A stretch of 64,000 nt of DNA from an uncultured Flavonifractor sp. (GTDB taxonomy: Bacteria; Bacillota; Clostridia; Oscillospirales; Oscillospiraceae), in the NCBI GenBank assembly GCA_947346365.1, contig CANAAV010000002.1:1-64000 (forward strand), in the 5' to 3' direction. The notes under the pieces were generated by a model. The model searched no databases. It was given only the letters and a program-made list of their open reading frames with translations, and was not told the DNA's origin. Made by a program: the position numbers and the translations under genes. Below are positions 49,196 to 58,545 of the stretch, one piece after another. Numbering within the stretch: the stretch's first letter is position 1; every line of letters begins with the position of its first letter.

Positions 49196-50818
49196 ATGAC
49201 TGCTGCGCAGCTAGGACTATTCCTTGCCGGACTGCTGGCGGGAACGGGCGTGTTCCTGGTAGGAGTCCACCTGCTGACGTCCAACATTGAACAGCTGGCC
49301 ACCGGAAAGATCAAAGACCTGTTTGGAAGGATTGCGGACAAACGGGTTATAAATGTGGGCGTCGGCGCTGCGGCCACAGCCCTGATCCAGAGCTCCGGCG
49401 TGACCACCGTACTGATTGTGGGTTTTGTCAACGTGGGGGTAATGAATCTGTATCAAGCGGCGGCCATGATTATGGGCGCCAATATCGGCACCACGGTCAC
49501 CGCCCAGATCGCCGCCCTCAGCGCTTTTCCCATCACCGCGTACATTCAGATATTGGCGTTTGCCGGCATCATGATGAGCATGGCCTGCAAAGGGGATGCT
49601 TGGAAGAAAACGGGTTTTATTCTGGCGGGCCTGGGCTTGATTTTTGTGGGGCTGTCCTTGATGTCCGACGCCATGAAGGTTAACCGGGACGCCATACAGC
49701 GCCTTTTCGAGACGGTGGACAGCCCGCTGCTGCTGCTTTTGGCGGGGATAGCGCTCACCGCGCTGGTGCAGTCCAGCTCCGCCACCACCTCGGTTATCAT
49801 TGCGATGTCGGTGGCGGGGCTGACTATCGGCAGCGGCGGCAATGAGGTGCTGTACATTATCCTGGGCACGAACATCGGCTCCTGCGTCACCGCCATTATG
49901 TCCTCTTTTACCGCCGGGGCCAACGCCCGGAGGGCGGGACTGATTCACCTGCTGTTCAATGTGATGGGATCGGGGCTGTTTTTCGTGGTGCTGTTGTGCT
50001 GGCCGGACTTCATGGCGGTGACCTTCCGGGAGTGGTTCCCCGCCGCCGCCACACAGGTTGCCATGTTTCACACGTTCTTTAACGTCGTCTGCACGGTGCT
50101 GTTTCTGCCGTTTTGCAGCTGGTTTGTGAAATTGTCCGGGCTGCTGATCCGGGAGGAGCGGACAGCACAGGCGCAGACCTGCCTGGATGAGCGTATGCTG
50201 TCCTCCGCGTCTTTGGCCATCGGTCAGCTGGAAAAGGAGCTGGTCCGGCTCTCCGACACGGCGATGGAGGCCTTTCGCACCGGTTACCGCTCCTTTGAGC
50301 GGAAGGATCAGACGCTCATTGGGCCCACCCATCAGCTGATCGATCAGGCCAACCAGATCAGCCAGGCGATTGTCAATTACCTCATCCGCCTGTCCGCCCA
50401 GAGCAAGCTGGCGGATGAACAGCGGATATCCAACCTTCATAACAGCCTGGGAGACGCGATGCGTATCGCCGAGATTGCGGATAATGTTACGAAATATACC
50501 CAGAGAGCCATAGACAACGGCCTGGATTTTTCCGGAGGCGTAAAGATAGAGCTGGATGGGATGGTTATGCGCCTGGAGGAGCTGTACACGCTGACCAGGC
50601 GGGCGGTGCTGGAGCGGGAGAGCGGATTGCTGCCCCGGATTGACCAGGCCGAAGACGATATCGACGCCATGCGCAAGCGGCTGATTGACCGGCACATTGA
50701 GCGGCTGAATCAGGGGGAGTGCCGGGCGGAGTCCAGCGGCGTATTTATTAACCTGGTGTCGAACCTGGAGCGCCTGGGCGATCATTTGACCTATATCGCC
50801 TATACGGTCCAGGTATAG
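49196..50818 (+). CDS. Na/Pi cotransporter family protein with PhoU-like C-terminal domain
   Basis: 540 residues. Two inverted membrane repeats carry the family motifs QSSGVTTVLIVGFVNVG with GANIGTTVTAQ, and QSSSATTSVIIAMSVAG with GTNIGSCVTAI. About eight transmembrane helices span residues 5-320. Residues about 350-535 are a helical PhoU-like cytoplasmic domain with regular heptads. Family members move phosphate with Na+, sometimes outward. The gene sits behind a Mn2+-type riboswitch, which is unexpected for this family. GAGGAG precedes the ATG by 8 bases. Confidence 0.92.
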   Translation: MTAAQLGLFLAGLLAGTGVFLVGVHLLTSNIEQLATGKIKDLFGRIADKRVINVGVGAAATALIQSSGVTTVLIVGFVNVGVMNLYQAAAMIMGANIGTTVTAQIAALSAFPITAYIQILAFAGIMMSMACKGDAWKKTGFILAGLGLIFVGLSLMSDAMKVNRDAIQRLFETVDSPLLLLLAGIALTALVQSSSATTSVIIAMSVAGLTIGSGGNEVLYIILGTNIGSCVTAIMSSFTAGANARRAGLIHLLFNVMGSGLFFVVLLCWPDFMAVTFREWFPAAATQVAMFHTFFNVVCTVLFLPFCSWFVKLSGLLIREERTAQAQTCLDERMLSSASLAIGQLEKELVRLSDTAMEAFRTGYRSFERKDQTLIGPTHQLIDQANQISQAIVNYLIRLSAQSKLADEQRISNLHNSLGDAMRIAEIADNVTKYTQRAIDNGLDFSGGVKIELDGMVMRLEELYTLTRRAVLERESGLLPRIDQAEDDIDAMRKRLIDRHIERLNQGECRAESSGVFINLVSNLERLGDHLTYIAYTVQV

Positions 50819-50843
50819 CCGTTCTGCTTTTGGGCGCGCCCGA

Positions 50844-50878
50844 CGGCGCGAACTCTGCGAGACTTTTTGATAACCTGG
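50844..50878 (+). repeat. intergenic repeat GGCGCGAACTCTG, copy 2
   Basis: GGCGCGAACTCTGCGAGACT followed by TTTTGATAACCTG, similar to 48131-48165. Both lie downstream of plus-strand genes. Confidence 0.55.
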
Positions 50879-50916
50879 GGCGGCTTTGCCGCCTGTCGGA
50901 GTTCCAGGAGAGGGAA

Positions 50917-50968
50917 TAAAAACGCCCTGCGGCAAACGGCCCTTATGCCGCTCGCCGCAGGGTGTTTT
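50917..50968. terminator. bidirectional terminator between the transporter and dnaJ
   Basis: CGCCCTGCGGC (50923-50933) pairs with GCCGCAGGGTG (50954-50964), flanked by AAAAA on the left and TTTT on the right. Confidence 0.88.
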
Positions 50969-51001
50969 CTAGAAGGATTTCTTCGCGGAAAGAAGCGCTG
51001 C

Positions 51002-52156
51002 TCAGCGCTTTTTTTTCTTTTTTTCAAAAAATCCCTTGAGGCCCTCGTCGTTTTCAGCGGGAATCTCTCCCATGGCCTGGCCAAAGGAGCGCAGAGCCTC
51101 CTTCTGCTCGTTGTTGAGGCTGGTGGGTACCTTGACGCTGACGTTGACATACTGGTCTCCACGGCCCCGGCCGTTGACGCTGGGCATACCCTTCCCCCGC
51201 AGGCGGAATACTGTTCCCGGCTGCGTGCCGGCGGGAAGGGTCCATTTCAGCTTGCCGTCGATGGACGGAATTTCCAGCTCTGCGCCCAGGGCGGCCTGAA
51301 GGAATGTGACCGGCTGGTCCAGATACAGATCGCTGCCGTCGCGCTTGAACTGGGGATGGGGCCGCACTGTGACGCTGATGAGCAGGTCACCCGCCGGACC
51401 GCCGTTTTTGCCGGCGCTGCCCTGACCCCGCAGAGAGACCGCCTGACCGTTGTCGATGCCTGCGGGAATGTTGACGGTAATTTTTCGCTGCCGGCGAACA
51501 CTGCCGACGCCGTTGCAGCTTTTGCAGGGGCTGTGGATGATTTTTCCGGAGCCGCCGCATTTGGGACAGGCGGCGGTGGTGGTGAAGCTCAGGGGTCCGC
51601 CTCCGCGCTGTATGCGCACCTGTCCGCTGCCCCGGCAGTCGGGGCAGACCTCGGCGGTGGTGCCTGGCGCGCAGCCGCTGCCTTTACAATCGTCGCACTG
51701 CTCCATACGGGTGACGCTGATCTCTTTTTCACAGCCGGACGCGGCCTCCTCGAAGGAGATCGTCACAGAGGCCCGCAGCCGCTCCCCCTTGATGGGACCC
51801 GTCCGGCTGCGGCTGGAGCCGCCGCCAAAGCCGGAGCCAAAGAGAATATCCCCCAGGTCGAAGCCGCCGAAATCGAAGCCAAAGCCCCCGAAATCCCCGT
51901 TGAAGCCGCCCGCGCCAAAATTGGGGTCCACCCCCGCGTGGCCAAACTGGTCGTATTTGGCCCGCTTGTCTTTATCGGACAGAATCTCATAGGCTTCGTT
52001 GATTTCCTTCAGCTTTGCCTCGGCGGTCTTGTCCCCGGGGTTCAGGTCCGGATGGTACTGCTTTACCAGCTTGCGGTATGCCTTTTTCAGTTCATCGTCC
52101 GACGCGCCCTTGGATACCCCCAGGACCTCGTAAAAATCCCGCTTTTGTTCGGGCAT
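51002..52156 (-). CDS. dnaJ: chaperone protein DnaJ
   Basis: 384 residues. J domain (1-70) with the HPD motif in Y-H-P-D-L-N, Gly/Phe-rich linker (about 75-120), zinc domain with four C-x2-C-x-G-x-G repeats ([32 protein letters not shown]) and the C-terminal substrate domain. Stimulates DnaK ATPase and delivers clients. Ends in a lysine-rich tail. Last gene of hrcA-grpE-dnaK-dnaJ. Confidence 0.97.
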   Translation of the reverse strand: MPEQKRDFYEVLGVSKGASDDELKKAYRKLVKQYHPDLNPGDKTAEAKLKEINEAYEILSDKDKRAKYDQFGHAGVDPNFGAGGFNGDFGGFGFDFGGFDLGDILFGSGFGGGSSRSRTGPIKGERLRASVTISFEEAASGCEKEISVTRMEQCDDCKGSGCAPGTTAEVCPDCRGSGQVRIQRGGGPLSFTTTAACPKCGGSGKIIHSPCKSCNGVGSVRRQRKITVNIPAGIDNGQAVSLRGQGSAGKNGGPAGDLLISVTVRPHPQFKRDGSDLYLDQPVTFLQAALGAELEIPSIDGKLKWTLPAGTQPGTVFRLRGKGMPSVNGRGRGDQYVNVSVKVPTSLNNEQKEALRSFGQAMGEIPAENDEGLKGFFEKKKKKR

Positions 52157-52232
52157 ATATGTTCACCTCGATTTGAGCGTGGAGCGATGCTCTGCCGCTC
52201 CACTGCTCCTGTCTAAAAATGGACACAGCGCC

Positions 52233-52260
52233 GTGCAGGCGGGGCTTGCCCCGCCTGCAC
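52233..52260. repeat. long perfect hairpin between dnaK and dnaJ
   Basis: GTGCAGGCGGGGC (52233-52245) and GCCCCGCCTGCAC (52248-52260) are exact inverted copies. No T tract follows directly on either strand, so it may act as a processing or stability element, or a partial terminator, rather than a full terminator. Confidence 0.75.
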
Positions 52261-52280
52261 AACGGTTGTGCTGTTATTTC

Positions 52281-54134
52281 TCACTTGTTGTCGTCGTCCA
52301 CAACGGTGTAATCCGCGTCCACCACACCGTCGCTGTCAGGGTCTGCCCCGCCGGTAAAGCCCGCGCCGCCCATGTCGGGGCCCGGCTGGCCACCCTGGGG
52401 ATTGGCCTGCTGGTACATCTTTTCGGCGATGGGGTAGAAGGCCTTGCTGGCCTCCTCGGTGGCGGCTTTAATGGCCTGCACGTCTGTGCCCTTGAGGGCG
52501 TCGCGCACCTTGTCCAGAGCGGCCTGTACAGAGGCCTTCTCGCCGGCGTCGATCTTATCCTTCATATCCTCTAAGGCTTTTTCGGTCTGGTAGATCACCT
52601 GGTCGGCCTGGTTGCGGGCGTCTACCTCCTCCCGGCGCTTGGCGTCCTCGGCGGCGAACTGCTCGGCCTCCTTGACGGCCTTGTCGATGTCCTCCTTAGA
52701 CATGTTGGTGGAGGAGGTGATGGTGATGTGCTGCTCCCGGCCGGTGCCCAGATCCTTAGCGGAGACGTTGACAATGCCGTTGGCGTCGATATCAAAGGTC
52801 ACCTGAATCTGGGGCACGCCCCGCCGGGCGGGGGCGATGCCGTCCAGGTTAAAGCGGCCGAGGGTTTTGTTATACTGAGCCATGTCCCGCTCGCCCTGGA
52901 GCACGTGGACCTCCACGCTGGTCTGGTTGTCGGCGGCGGTGGTGTAAATCTGGGCCTTGCTGGTGGGGATGGTGGTGTTGCGTTCGATGAGCTTGCTCAT
53001 GACGCCCCCCTGCGTCTCAATGCCTAGGGACAGAGGAGTTACGTCCAGCAGCACCATATCGTTGATGTCGCCGCCCAGCACGCCGCCCTGGAGGGCCGCG
53101 CCCATGGCCACGCACTCGTCGGGATTGATACCCTTAAAGCCCTCTTTCCCGGTGAGCTTTTTCACCATGTCCTGCACGGCGGGGATGCGGCTGGAGCCGC
53201 CCACCAGCAAAACCTTGGAGAGCTCTCCGGCGGAGAGGCCGGCGTCGTTCATGGCCTGGCGCACGGGGCCGGTGGTGGCGTCCACCAGGTGGGCGGTCAG
53301 CTGGTCGAACTTGGCCCGGGTGAGGGTCAGGTCCAGGTGCTTGGGACCGGTGGCGTCGGCGGTGATATAGGGCAGGTTGATGTTGGTGGAGGTTACGCCG
53401 GAGAGCTCAATTTTAGCCTTCTCCGCAGCCTCCTTCAGCCGCTGCATGGCAACCTTATCGCCGGTCAGGTCAATGCCGGTATCCTTTTTGAATTCGGCGG
53501 CCATCCAGTCCATGATGCACTTGTCGAAGTCGTCGCCGCCCAGGCGGTTGTTGCCGGCGGTGGCCAGGACCTGGATGACTCCGCCGCCCACCTCCAGCAC
53601 GGATACGTCGAAGGTGCCGCCGCCCAGGTCGTAGACCATGATCTTCTGCTCAGCGTCCTTGTCCACGCCGTACGCCAGAGCGGCTGCGGTGGGCTCGTTG
53701 ATGATGCGCTTCACATCCAGTCCGGCGATCCGTCCGGCGTCTTTGGTAGCCTGGCGCTGGGCGTCGGTAAAATAAGCGGGTACGGTGATGACGGCATCGG
53801 TGACGCTCTGGCCCAGGTAGGCCTCCGCGTCGGACTTCAGCTTGCTCAGCACCATGGCGGAAATCTCCTGAGGGGTGTAGGACTTGCCGTCGATGTCAAC
53901 CTTGTAGTTAGAGCCCATCTCCCGCTTGATAGAGGCGATGGTGCGGTCGGGGTTGGTGATGGCCTGGCGTTTTGCCACCTGGCCTACCATGCGCTCGCCG
54001 TCCTTGGAAAAAGCTACGACGGAGGGGGTGGTGCGGTTGCCCTCGGCGTTGGCGATGACGGCGGCCTCGCCGCCCTCCATCACCGCTACGCAGGAATTGG
54101 TGGTGCCTAAGTCAATGCCGATAATCTTGGACAT
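52281..54134 (-). CDS. dnaK: chaperone protein DnaK (Hsp70)
   Basis: 617 residues. N-terminal ATPase domain with [14 protein letters not shown] at residues 4-17, [11 protein letters not shown] and the [15 protein letters not shown] phosphate loop; linker with the [15 protein letters not shown] motif (written D-V-T-P-L-S-L-G); substrate domain and lid ending in a Gly/Asp-rich tail with an acidic terminus. As in other Gram-positive DnaK, the ATPase domain lacks the long insertion of E. coli DnaK. Regulated by HrcA/CIRCE upstream of the operon. Confidence 0.98.
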   Translation of the reverse strand: MSKIIGIDLGTTNSCVAVMEGGEAAVIANAEGNRTTPSVVAFSKDGERMVGQVAKRQAITNPDRTIASIKREMGSNYKVDIDGKSYTPQEISAMVLSKLKSDAEAYLGQSVTDAVITVPAYFTDAQRQATKDAGRIAGLDVKRIINEPTAAALAYGVDKDAEQKIMVYDLGGGTFDVSVLEVGGGVIQVLATAGNNRLGGDDFDKCIMDWMAAEFKKDTGIDLTGDKVAMQRLKEAAEKAKIELSGVTSTNINLPYITADATGPKHLDLTLTRAKFDQLTAHLVDATTGPVRQAMNDAGLSAGELSKVLLVGGSSRIPAVQDMVKKLTGKEGFKGINPDECVAMGAALQGGVLGGDINDMVLLDVTPLSLGIETQGGVMSKLIERNTTIPTSKAQIYTTAADNQTSVEVHVLQGERDMAQYNKTLGRFNLDGIAPARRGVPQIQVTFDIDANGIVNVSAKDLGTGREQHITITSSTNMSKEDIDKAVKEAEQFAAEDAKRREEVDARNQADQVIYQTEKALEDMKDKIDAGEKASVQAALDKVRDALKGTDVQAIKAATEEASKAFYPIAEKMYQQANPQGGQPGPDMGGAGFTGGADPDSDGVVDADYTVVDDDNK

Positions 54135-54176
54135 AATAAAATTCCTCCTATATATTGAAAATTGGTTTTATATAAA

Positions 54177-54737
54177 TTAATTCGCCACTTTTACCACTGC
54201 GAAACGGATGACCTTTTCCCCCGTACGAAAGCCCGCCTGAAAGACCTCTACAATGGTGTTTTCCCCGGCTTGCTCGTCCTCCACATGCATGACGGCGTTG
54301 TGGAGGTTGGGATCAAAGCGCTCGCCTAAGGCGGGGATTTCCTCGATCCCCAGCTTGGAGAGGACCTCCCGCAGCTGGCCCATGGTCATTTCTACGCCTT
54401 TTTTATAGGCGTCGTCGGCGGTCTCCTGCTTCAGGGCCCGCTCCAGGTTGTCATAGACCGGCAGAAAGGCCGCCGCAGTCTCCGCTTTGGCGGCGGACCA
54501 CGCGTTTTCCTTTTCCTTCTGGCTGCGCCGGCGGTAGTTGTCGTACTCCGCTGCCAGCCGGAGGAATTTGTCCTCCTGCTCCGCTATGGTGGCCTTGAGC
54601 TCGTCCAGCTCTTCCGGGGCGGCGTCGCTCACGGCCTGCGTCTCTGGAGCGGCCGCTTCCTGTGTCCCGGGCGTATCGGCCTGGGGCGCGTCCTGCTCTG
54701 GGACGGGCTCCTGGGCTGTTTTTTTCTTGCTGCTCAT
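54177..54737 (-). CDS. grpE: nucleotide exchange factor GrpE
   Basis: 186 residues from the ATG at 54737 (AGGAG 9 bases upstream; the ATG three codons earlier touches that site). Acidic disordered N tail (about 1-50), long coiled coil (about 50-95) with L-R-L-A-A-E-Y-D-N-Y-R-R-R, and a C-terminal beta domain with F-D-P-N-L-H-N-A-V-M and the G-F-R-T-G-E-K-V-I-R-F-A end. Releases ADP from DnaK. Confidence 0.96.
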   Translation of the reverse strand: MSSKKKTAQEPVPEQDAPQADTPGTQEAAAPETQAVSDAAPEELDELKATIAEQEDKFLRLAAEYDNYRRRSQKEKENAWSAAKAETAAAFLPVYDNLERALKQETADDAYKKGVEMTMGQLREVLSKLGIEEIPALGERFDPNLHNAVMHVEDEQAGENTIVEVFQAGFRTGEKVIRFAVVKVAN

Positions 54738-54784
54738 TGGGCTCATCTCCTATTTTTTATCATCCGGGAGGCCTGAAGGGCCTG

Positions 54785-55840
54785 CTAGCGGCTGCTTTCC
54801 CCGCCGTCCTCCGGCAGAGCGCCCCGACCGAACAGCCGGGAGAGCCCTTCGGCCAGATAGGACAGCCGGGCGGTGATTTTTGCATAGTCCATACGGGTGG
54901 GGCCCACCACGCCGATTACGCCCCGCATCCCCTCGCCGATGTCATAGCTGGCCACCACTACGCTGGTGTCCTTCAGGGCGGCGTGAAGGTTTTCCGGGCC
55001 AATAAGGATATCCATGGGAGCGTCCTTGGGGATGGGAAACTGGGCGGGATCATTCTCGTCGGACAGATAGCTCATCAGGGGCTGAGCCCGGTCCAGGTTT
55101 TGGTATTCCGGCAGCTCAAGCAAATGGGCGATGCCGGAGGTGTGTACGGTGCGCTGCTCCAGGGCCTCCAGCACCTCAATGGCGAAAGAAACCACCAGGC
55201 TGATCAGCCCATAGGCCTCTCCCGCCGCGTGCTGGGCCACCCGCATCAGCTCCGGAGTGATCTCCTCCAGGCTCAGGCCGGTGAAGGTGGTGTTTAAAAG
55301 GGTGTTGAGCATTTGCAGCTGGGCCTCGCTCAGGTCGGAAGGCAGGCGCACCAGGCGGTTGCGCACCACATTGGTGTCAGTCATGACCACAATGATAAAG
55401 GAGTTGCGCTCTACCATCAGCAGGTCAAACCGGCGGATGGTCACCCGGCCTATGCCCGAGGAGAGGGCGAAAGCGGGGTAATTGGTCAGCTGAGATACGA
55501 CCCGGCCGGCCTCGGAGAGGACCCGGTCCAGCTCCGCCATCTTCAGGTGCAGGGCCTGGTTGATCCGCTGAGTCTCCTGAAGGGAGAGCTTGTGCTCCTC
55601 CATCAGCTCGTTGACGTAGAGCCGATAGCCTTTGGGGGAGGGAATGCGCCCGGCGGAGGTATGGGGCTTTTCCAAAAGGCCCATGGACTCCAAATCGGCC
55701 ATCTCGTTTCGGATCGTGGCGGAGGAGATCTCCATCTCCAGAGCCGCCGCAATGGCCTTGGATCCCACCGGTTCAGCCGACTGGATATAACTTTCGATGA
55801 TCGCACGGAGAATGCGCCGTTTTCGTTCCGTTAAATCCAT
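54785..55840 (-). CDS. hrcA: heat-inducible transcription repressor HrcA
   Basis: 351 residues. N-terminal winged helix (about 1-75) with SATIRNEMADLESMGLLEKPHTSAGRIPS, the HrcA signature, followed by the GAF-like and dimerisation domains. Represses this operon by binding CIRCE; its folding depends on GroE in studied species. First gene of the operon, 21 bases downstream of the CIRCE palindrome. Confidence 0.97.
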   Translation of the reverse strand: MDLTERKRRILRAIIESYIQSAEPVGSKAIAAALEMEISSATIRNEMADLESMGLLEKPHTSAGRIPSPKGYRLYVNELMEEHKLSLQETQRINQALHLKMAELDRVLSEAGRVVSQLTNYPAFALSSGIGRVTIRRFDLLMVERNSFIIVVMTDTNVVRNRLVRLPSDLSEAQLQMLNTLLNTTFTGLSLEEITPELMRVAQHAAGEAYGLISLVVSFAIEVLEALEQRTVHTSGIAHLLELPEYQNLDRAQPLMSYLSDENDPAQFPIPKDAPMDILIGPENLHAALKDTSVVVASYDIGEGMRGVIGVVGPTRMDYAKITARLSYLAEGLSRLFGRGALPEDGGESSR

Positions 55841-55861
55841 GTTGGCTGCTCCTTTTATGAT

Positions 55862-55888
55862 TTAGCACTCGCCATACCTGAGTGCTAA
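55862..55888 (-). promoter_or_regulatory. CIRCE operator (HrcA binding site)
   Basis: TTAGCACTC (55862-55870), 9-base spacer, GAGTGCTAA (55880-55888): exact consensus on both arms. Confidence 0.98.
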
Positions 55889-55892
55889 AGAT

Positions 55893-55921
55893 ACTCTACC
55901 ACTGTCCCCCGAAAAAGTCAA
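55893..55921 (-). promoter_or_regulatory. promoter of hrcA-grpE-dnaK-dnaJ
   Basis: Minus strand TTGACT (55916-55921), 17-bp spacer, TAGAGT (55893-55898), immediately upstream of CIRCE. Confidence 0.85.
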
Positions 55922-56034
55922 TAGGGCGGATGTAAATTAAATATGAACGAGATCACAAAAGCAAAGGGGCAGGCGGATTGCTAACGGCGCCGCCCGCCCC
56001 CCGGGGATAGAAAATAAGCGCCTGCGCCGCCGCG

Positions 56035-56943
56035 TCAGCTCAGCAGCAGTTCTATATCCGCCAGGCTCAGACCTGGCTGAAGCGCAAGGTTGATTCCATA
56101 CCCGATGACCTTGGCCAGGTCGGCTACCTGGGCGTCCACGTCTTTGGGAGTGACGACCAGCCCTTCTCCGGCGCCGGACAGGGCTGCGGGGTCCAGGTCT
56201 CCCCGCCCCGCCTCGCTGAGCAGGTCGCAGGCCAGGGTGGCGGCATCCACCACCGTGGGCACGCCGATTGCGATGACCGGCACGCCGATGGAATCTCGGT
56301 TTAGGGCTTTCCTGGCGTTGCCCACGCCGGAGCCCGGGATAATTCCGGTGTCTGAAAGCTGCACCGTCCGCCCCACCCGCCGCAGGCTGCGGGAGGCCAG
56401 GGCGTCCACCGCCAGCACACAGGCGGGGCGGATGCGCTCTACCACCGCGGCGACGAGTTCCCCGCTCTCCATACCGGTGGTGCCCAGTACTCCCGCCGCC
56501 AGGGCGGAGACGGGGCGGAACGCGCCAAAATGCTCCGGCAGCTGCTCCACCAGGTGCCGGGTGACCATGGTGTGGTCGGCGGTCTTGGGGCCGATGCCGT
56601 CGGGGGTGATAGCGCGGTTGCCTAGACCGGCCACCAGGACCGGAGCCCCCTCCGGCAGGTCCAGCAGCCCCTGCAGCTCTGCGGCCAGGGCCCGCGCGGC
56701 GCGGGGGAACGCGTCCTCCTCCCGCCGCAGCAGGCCGGAGAGCTCCAGGGTTACATAAGTGCCCACAGGCTTACCCAGGGCCTTGGCCCCCTGGGCGTTT
56801 AAAATGCGCACGGTGGTGACGGCATAGCCCTCCCGCAGGCTGTCCCGGGCCTCTACGCCCTCCAGGCGGGTCGTTTGGCCCGCCTCCTCCCGCCAGAGCT
56901 CTGTGGCTTCTACCGCCAAATCCGTTCTGCGTGCCAGCGGCAT
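56035..56943 (-). CDS. gpr: spore germination protease GPR
   Basis: 302 residues. Aspartic-type A25 protease that degrades small acid-soluble DNA-binding proteins during spore outgrowth. Family landmarks: R-T-D-L-A-V-E near residues 6-12 (propeptide/start region), GLGNRAITPDGIGP, HFGAFRPVSALAAGVLGTTG and VDALASRS. It shows that the organism carries late sporulation genes. Divergent from rpsT, an arrangement common in Clostridia. Confidence 0.95.
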   Translation of the reverse strand: MPLARRTDLAVEATELWREEAGQTTRLEGVEARDSLREGYAVTTVRILNAQGAKALGKPVGTYVTLELSGLLRREEDAFPRAARALAAELQGLLDLPEGAPVLVAGLGNRAITPDGIGPKTADHTMVTRHLVEQLPEHFGAFRPVSALAAGVLGTTGMESGELVAAVVERIRPACVLAVDALASRSLRRVGRTVQLSDTGIIPGSGVGNARKALNRDSIGVPVIAIGVPTVVDAATLACDLLSEAGRGDLDPAALSGAGEGLVVTPKDVDAQVADLAKVIGYGINLALQPGLSLADIELLLS

Positions 56944-57053
56944 GACAGCACCTCTTTCTCATAAAAAATATGGCGTTTTTCATATGGATGCAGTCTATTT
57001 TCTGCCTGGCGGCGGCTGCTATGCAAAAAAAGCGAAAAAAGTGAAAAAAGTAG

Positions 57054-57082
57054 TTGCAATTTTAGCCGAAGCCTGCTAAAAT
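57054..57082 (+). promoter_or_regulatory. promoter of rpsT
   Basis: TTGCAA (57054-57059), 17-bp spacer ending TGC, TAAAAT (57077-57082). Confidence 0.85.
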
Positions 57083-57139
57083 AAGAATTCGCACGGGATC
57101 ACTGTGCCTATATTATCGTCATCGGAGGAGGTGTTTGGT

Positions 57140-57403
57140 TTGCCGAATATTAAGTCTGCCAAAAAGCGTGTGCTGGTGAACGCCACGAAGGCCGCGCAGA
57201 ACAAGGCCGCTAAGTCCGCGCTGAAGACCGACATCAAGAAGTTCGAGGCCGCGGTTACTGAAGGCAACCGCAGCGAGGCCGAGGGCGCTTACAAAGTGGC
57301 CGTCAAGGCGGTTGACAAGGCCGTGGGCCATGGCCTTCTGCACCGGAATAACGCCGCGCGCAAGAAGAGCGCCATGACTGTCAAGCTCAACAAGCTGGCC
57401 TGA
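57140..57403 (+). CDS. rpsT: 30S ribosomal protein S20
   Basis: 87 residues starting at TTG 57140 (GGAGGAGG at 57124-57131, 8 bases upstream). The sequence PNIKSAKKRVL at the start and the V-G-H-G-L-L-H-R-N-N-A-A-R-K-K-S end are the S20 signature; the frame open to 57104 would add 12 non-conserved residues. All-helical primary 16S rRNA-binding protein. Rare start codons on rpsT are known from other bacteria. Confidence 0.96.
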   Translation: MPNIKSAKKRVLVNATKAAQNKAAKSALKTDIKKFEAAVTEGNRSEAEGAYKVAVKAVDKAVGHGLLHRNNAARKKSAMTVKLNKLA

Positions 57404-57420
57404 TTGGTTCTGGACAAAGA

Positions 57421-57449
57421 AACCGTCTGCGTGTGCAGGCGGTTTTTTT
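57421..57449 (+). terminator. terminator of rpsT
   Basis: AACCGTCTGC (57421-57430), loop GTGT, GCAGGCGGTT (57435-57444) and a run of T to 57449. Confidence 0.93.
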
Positions 57450-57491
57450 CCGCCCTTTGCCGCATACTGTTTGACTGTAGGGGGTGACGGC

Positions 57492-58370
57492 GTGAAGCGC
57501 CTGCTGGATTGGACCCCGGTCCGCTTTTTGCTGGAGATCGCAGAGCTGTATTTTTCCAAACGGGTGGCCCGCTCCGCCGCAGAGCTGGCCTATTTTCTGG
57601 TGCTCTCCTTTTTCCCTGTGCTCATCTGCCTGAACGCCTTTGTGGGCCTGCTGCATCTGGACATCGCCGCGCTGGTGGAGGGGGCGTCTCCCGTCCTGCC
57701 CCGGGAGGCTCTGGACGTCTTGGTGGAGTATGTGCGCTACATCTCCGGCAACCAGACGCCCGGCCTTTTGGCGGCGGGGGCGGTTATGACGCTTTTCTCC
57801 TCTTCCGCTGCGTTTCGGGCGCTGATGAACATCATGGGGGACATCTACGAGCGAAAAAGCTACACCGGCGTGTGGCAGATTTTGGCCAGCGTCGTCTTTT
57901 CCATCCTGTTTTTGATTACCATCTATCTGTCCCTGGCGGTGCTGCTCACCGGGGAGTGGCTGTTCCAGTTTGTGGAGGAGCGTTTGCACCTGCACCGGGG
58001 AACCCTGCCCTGGAACTGGCAGTGGATGCGCTTTTTCATCCTGTTTTGCCTGGTGCTTTTGTTTGTGCTGGTGGTCTACCGCATGTCTGCCCCCCGGGGC
58101 AGGCCCTATCCGCCCATTCTGACCGGGGGAGTGCTGGCCTCTGCGGCCCTGGTGGGGGCGTCGGCGCTGTTTTCCTGGTTTATCGGTATGTCCTCCCGGT
58201 ATTCTCTGGTATATGGGTCCCTGGCTTCGGTAATCATTCTGCTGGTGTGGCTCTACCTGTGCGGAAATATCCTCATCCTGGGCAATGTGTTCAACTGCGT
58301 GTGGTACCGGAGGAAAAAGCTGCGCTATCTCAAGCGGACGCGGGAGGGCGGCGGCACGGGTAAATTGTAA
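57492..58370 (+). CDS. YihY/BrkB family integral membrane protein
   Basis: About 292 residues from GTG 57492 (GGGGTG about 7 bases upstream); the TTG at 57471 has no ribosome site. Six transmembrane helices with the family motifs A-A-E-L-A-Y-F-L-V-L-S-F-F-P near residue 30, Y-E-R-K-S-Y and L-V-Y-G-S-L-A-S-V-I-I-L-L-V-W-L-Y. The C terminus is short and basic. Family function unknown; once mislabelled ribonuclease BN. Confidence 0.92.
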   Translation: MKRLLDWTPVRFLLEIAELYFSKRVARSAAELAYFLVLSFFPVLICLNAFVGLLHLDIAALVEGASPVLPREALDVLVEYVRYISGNQTPGLLAAGAVMTLFSSSAAFRALMNIMGDIYERKSYTGVWQILASVVFSILFLITIYLSLAVLLTGEWLFQFVEERLHLHRGTLPWNWQWMRFFILFCLVLLFVLVVYRMSAPRGRPYPPILTGGVLASAALVGASALFSWFIGMSSRYSLVYGSLASVIILLVWLYLCGNILILGNVFNCVWYRRKKLRYLKRTREGGGTGKL

Positions 58371-58383
58371 AGTTTTCATAAAA

Positions 58384-58414
58384 AGTGGAGGCTGGAAGCG
58401 GCTTCCGCTTTTTT
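58384..58414 (+). terminator. terminator of the YihY-family gene
   Basis: AGTGGAGGC (58384-58392) pairs with GCTTCCGCT (58401-58409) with two wobble pairs, then TTTTT. Confidence 0.7.
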
Positions 58415-58545
58415 ATTGCCGGGGGATATGGTATGATAGCCGCAAAGCAGTGATCCGGCCGGATTGTCCGGTATGGCGGCCGCGTCCTTGAAGGGGCCGG
58501 CGGCGTCCGGGCGTCCGGATTAGATGCAGGAGAGGAGGAGAAGCG

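Noticed and set aside
49217..50935. 572-residue minus-strand frame opposite the Na/Pi transporter
   Set aside because: Antisense shadow with low-complexity His/Gln/Arg composition and no start signal.
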